NCBI RefSeq assembly: GCF_024713975.1
Contig: NC_091111.1
Coordinates: 20,297,501-20,361,500, forward strand
DNA length: 64,000 bases
Direction of reading: 5' to 3'
DNA from: Paralichthys olivaceus
Lineage: Eukaryota > Chordata > Actinopteri > Pleuronectiformes > Paralichthyidae
The position numbers and the translations under genes were made by a program. This document shows positions 61,250 to 64,000 of this stretch, piece after piece (the first letter of the stretch is position 1; the number at the start of each line of letters is the position of its first letter). The notes below the pieces were generated by a model. It worked only from the letters and a program-made list of their open reading frames with translations, did no database searches and was not told the origin of the DNA.

Positions 61250-62368
61250 GTTAGCAGCCTGTTAGCAGCTTGTTAGCAACCTGTTCATATGTTAGCAGCT
61301 TGTTAGCAACCTGTTCATATGTTAGCAGCTTGTTAACAACCTGTTCATATGTTAGCACCTTGTTAGCAACCTGTTCATATGTTAGCAGCCTTTTCATATA
61401 TTAGCTGCTGGTTAGCAACCTGTTCATATGTTAGCACCTTGTTAGCAACCTGTTCATATGTTAGCAGCCTTTTCATATATTAGCTGCTGGTTAGCAACCT
61501 GTTCATATGTTAGCACCTTGTTAGCAACCTGTTCATATGTTAGCAGCCTTTTCATATATTAGCTGCTGGTTAGCAACCTGTTCATATGTTAGCACCTTGT
61601 TAGCAACCTGTTCATATGTTAGCAGCCTTTTCATATATTAGCTGCTGGTTAGCAACCTGTTCATATATTAGCAGCTGGTTAGCAACCTGTTCATATGTTA
61701 GCAGCTGGTTAGCAACCTGTTCATATGTTAGCAGCTGGTTAGCAACCTGTTCATATGTTAGCAGCTGGTTAGCAACCTGTTCATATGTTAGCACCTTGTT
61801 AGCAACCTGTTCATATGTTAGCAGCTGGTTAGCAACCTGTTCATATGTTAGCACCTTGTTAGCAACCTGTTCATATGTTAGCAGCTGGTTAGCAACCTGT
61901 TCATATGTTAGCACCTTGTTAGCAACCTGTTCATATGTTAGCAGCTTGTTAGCAACCTGTTCATATGTTAGCAGCTTGTTAGCAACCTGTTCATATGTTA
62001 GCACCTTGTTAGCAACCTGTTCATATGTTAGCAGCTGGTTAGCAACCTGTTCATATGTTAGCAGCTTGTTAGCAACCTGTTCATATGTTAGCACCTTGTT
62101 AGCAACCTGTTCATATGTTAGCAGCTTGTTAGCAACCTGTTCATATGTTAGCAGCTGGTTAGCAACCTGTTCATATGTTAGCAGCTTGTTAGCAGCCTGT
62201 TCATATGTTAGCACCTTGTTAGCAACCTGTTCATATATTAGCTGCTGGTTAGCAACCTGTTCATATGTTAGCAGCTTGTTAGCAGCCTGTTCATATGTTA
62301 GCACCTTGTTAGCAGCCTGTTCATATGTTAGCACCTTGTTAGCAACCTGTTCATATGTTAGCAGCCCG
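61250..62368 (+). repeat. 30-bp minisatellite (TTAGCAACCTGTTCATATG + TTAGCAGCTTG) in lyset intron 1
   Basis: About 37 copies with GCAGCTTG, GCAGCTGG, GCACCTTG and GCTGCTGG variants. The 30-bp period leaves long frames open on both strands. Confidence 0.96.
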
Positions 62369-62393
62369 CTAGCTCATGTTTTTATCAATTCTC

Positions 62394-63077
62394 ACCTTCC
62401 TTCGCGCTGAATCCTTCAAAATAAAGTTGTGCTGTGGACTCTCTGGCTGAGCTGGATCCCTGGAGCTCCGGGAAGCCCCTCACTTCCTGTTTTGTCAGCT
62501 GACCTCTCGGTGACGTCAGACACCAGCTGACTATCTTTTTTTTATTTTAACAACATTCAAACAAACTGTGGCGCTGTTTAAGAGAAGAGTATATATATAT
62601 TATATGAATTAAAACTATAGATGATAAATATAATATAAATAAATAGAATGTATACAACCTTTATACAATCATTTGTCTAACAGGAGAAGAATCTGGTCCT
62701 CCTGTTTCCTGTAAGTCTGTTTCCATGGAGACGGTGAAGGTGACGTTCAGGTTTTTATCAGATGAAGAGTTTAAAAGCACAAAAGTCACAATCCAACAAC
62801 AGTATCATTATTATTGTTATGAATAATAGTTATAACAATAAGAAGAAGTCGTGGAGGAAGAAGAAGAAGACGAATCTACACCGTCTGAATACGACTGAAA
62901 GGTTCTTATCATTTTCAAATATTTTGACATTTTCCAAACATTCGAAACACAAAGGACCAATTAACTTCTGGCTCCTCCCACTGTGTTGGTCCAGTCAGTC
63001 TCCCCGGAGAAGAAAACAGGCTCCGTATAATCAGAGTCAGAGCTGCAGTCACTCAAGTCTGGAGGCTTTGATTTTAG
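62394..63077. other. lyset first-exon/promoter side and interval to the TRIM gene
   Basis: 62394-62520 is GC-richer with GTGACGTCA (62510), a CRE-like site. The rest is AT-rich with no gene supported. Confidence 0.5.
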
Positions 63078-63818
<741 letters not shown>

Positions 63819-63882
63819 GTTCGACTCAGTCTCTGAGATTATAAAGTGTTGAAATGAAAAATGAAGGATCTGTTCATTCATG

Positions 63883-63928
63883 TACGGTAATCATTTAACC
63901 ACCGTTCTGTGGTTAAATGATTACCGTA
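63883..63928. other. Perfect 20-bp inverted repeat with 6-base loop
   Basis: TACGGTAATCATTTAACCAC (63883-63902), loop CGTTCT, then the exact complement GTGGTTAAATGATTACCGTA (63909-63928). It lies in the intron after the TRIM B-box exon. Confidence 0.95.
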
Positions 63929-64000
63929 AATGAGTGTAAAGTCAAACACTGGAACAGACGTGTTGACCGAACTTAAACCCAGAACAGTTTGTTGATGCTG

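Noticed and set aside
61612-62410. 240-264 residue open frames on both strands (LLTYEQVANK and ATCSYVSSW repeats)
   Set aside because: A 30-bp array with few stop words stays open in several frames; no start context, homology or splice logic.

Overview
This is host nuclear DNA from a ray-finned fish, most likely a percomorph teleost. Every confident gene is an intron-containing vertebrate gene. A fish-specific NLR (FISNA-NACHT-LRR-B30.2) and dispersed repeats common in percomorphs are present, and the introns carry many micro- and minisatellites. I found no prokaryotic genes, CRISPR arrays or rRNA.

Layout. 1-3726 (minus): 5' nine coding exons of cpsf3, the pre-mRNA 3'-end endonuclease. 5434-18383 (minus): complete asap2, an Arf GTPase-activating protein. 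About 19650-28510 (plus): an intact 13-coding-exon NLRC3-like receptor. 29399-33373 (plus): allc, allantoicase. 36892-37986 (plus): a single-exon, fast-evolving SOX11-like gene. 38-47 kb: mostly repeats, with a Tx1-type LINE fragment on the minus strand. 47577-51240 (plus): a gene joining an apolipoprotein-L-like membrane domain to a C-terminal domain I cannot assign. 52681-56474 (minus): ubr7. 58551-59608 (plus): gon7. 60369-60743 (minus): lyset (tmem251). 63078 to beyond the end (plus): the RING and B-box start of a TRIM50-like gene.

Synteny. cpsf3, asap2, allc and sox11 all have human counterparts on 2p25. ubr7-gon7-lyset matches a compact block on human 14q32 in the same order. The window therefore joins two ancestral blocks, with the ApoL-fusion gene near the join. 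ITGB1BP1, which lies between ASAP2 and CPSF3 in human, is not seen here.

Gene relations. cpsf3 and asap2 are housekeeping or trafficking genes transcribed in the same direction. ubr7 and gon7 are head to head and probably share a promoter. gon7 and lyset converge, as do the ApoL-fusion gene and ubr7. The NLR and the ApoL-fusion gene are the likely immune genes.

The strongest unexplained signal is how tightly tandem arrays are attached to splice sites and start codons. ubr7 intron 10 is exactly six copies of a GT...AG unit that resembles the start of the next exon. gon7 carries a 49-bp tandem duplication of a CRE plus its own start codon, and a duplicated splice donor inside a GA array. In cpsf3 intron 1 and asap2 introns 1 and 13 the arrays start at, or end on, the splice site itself.
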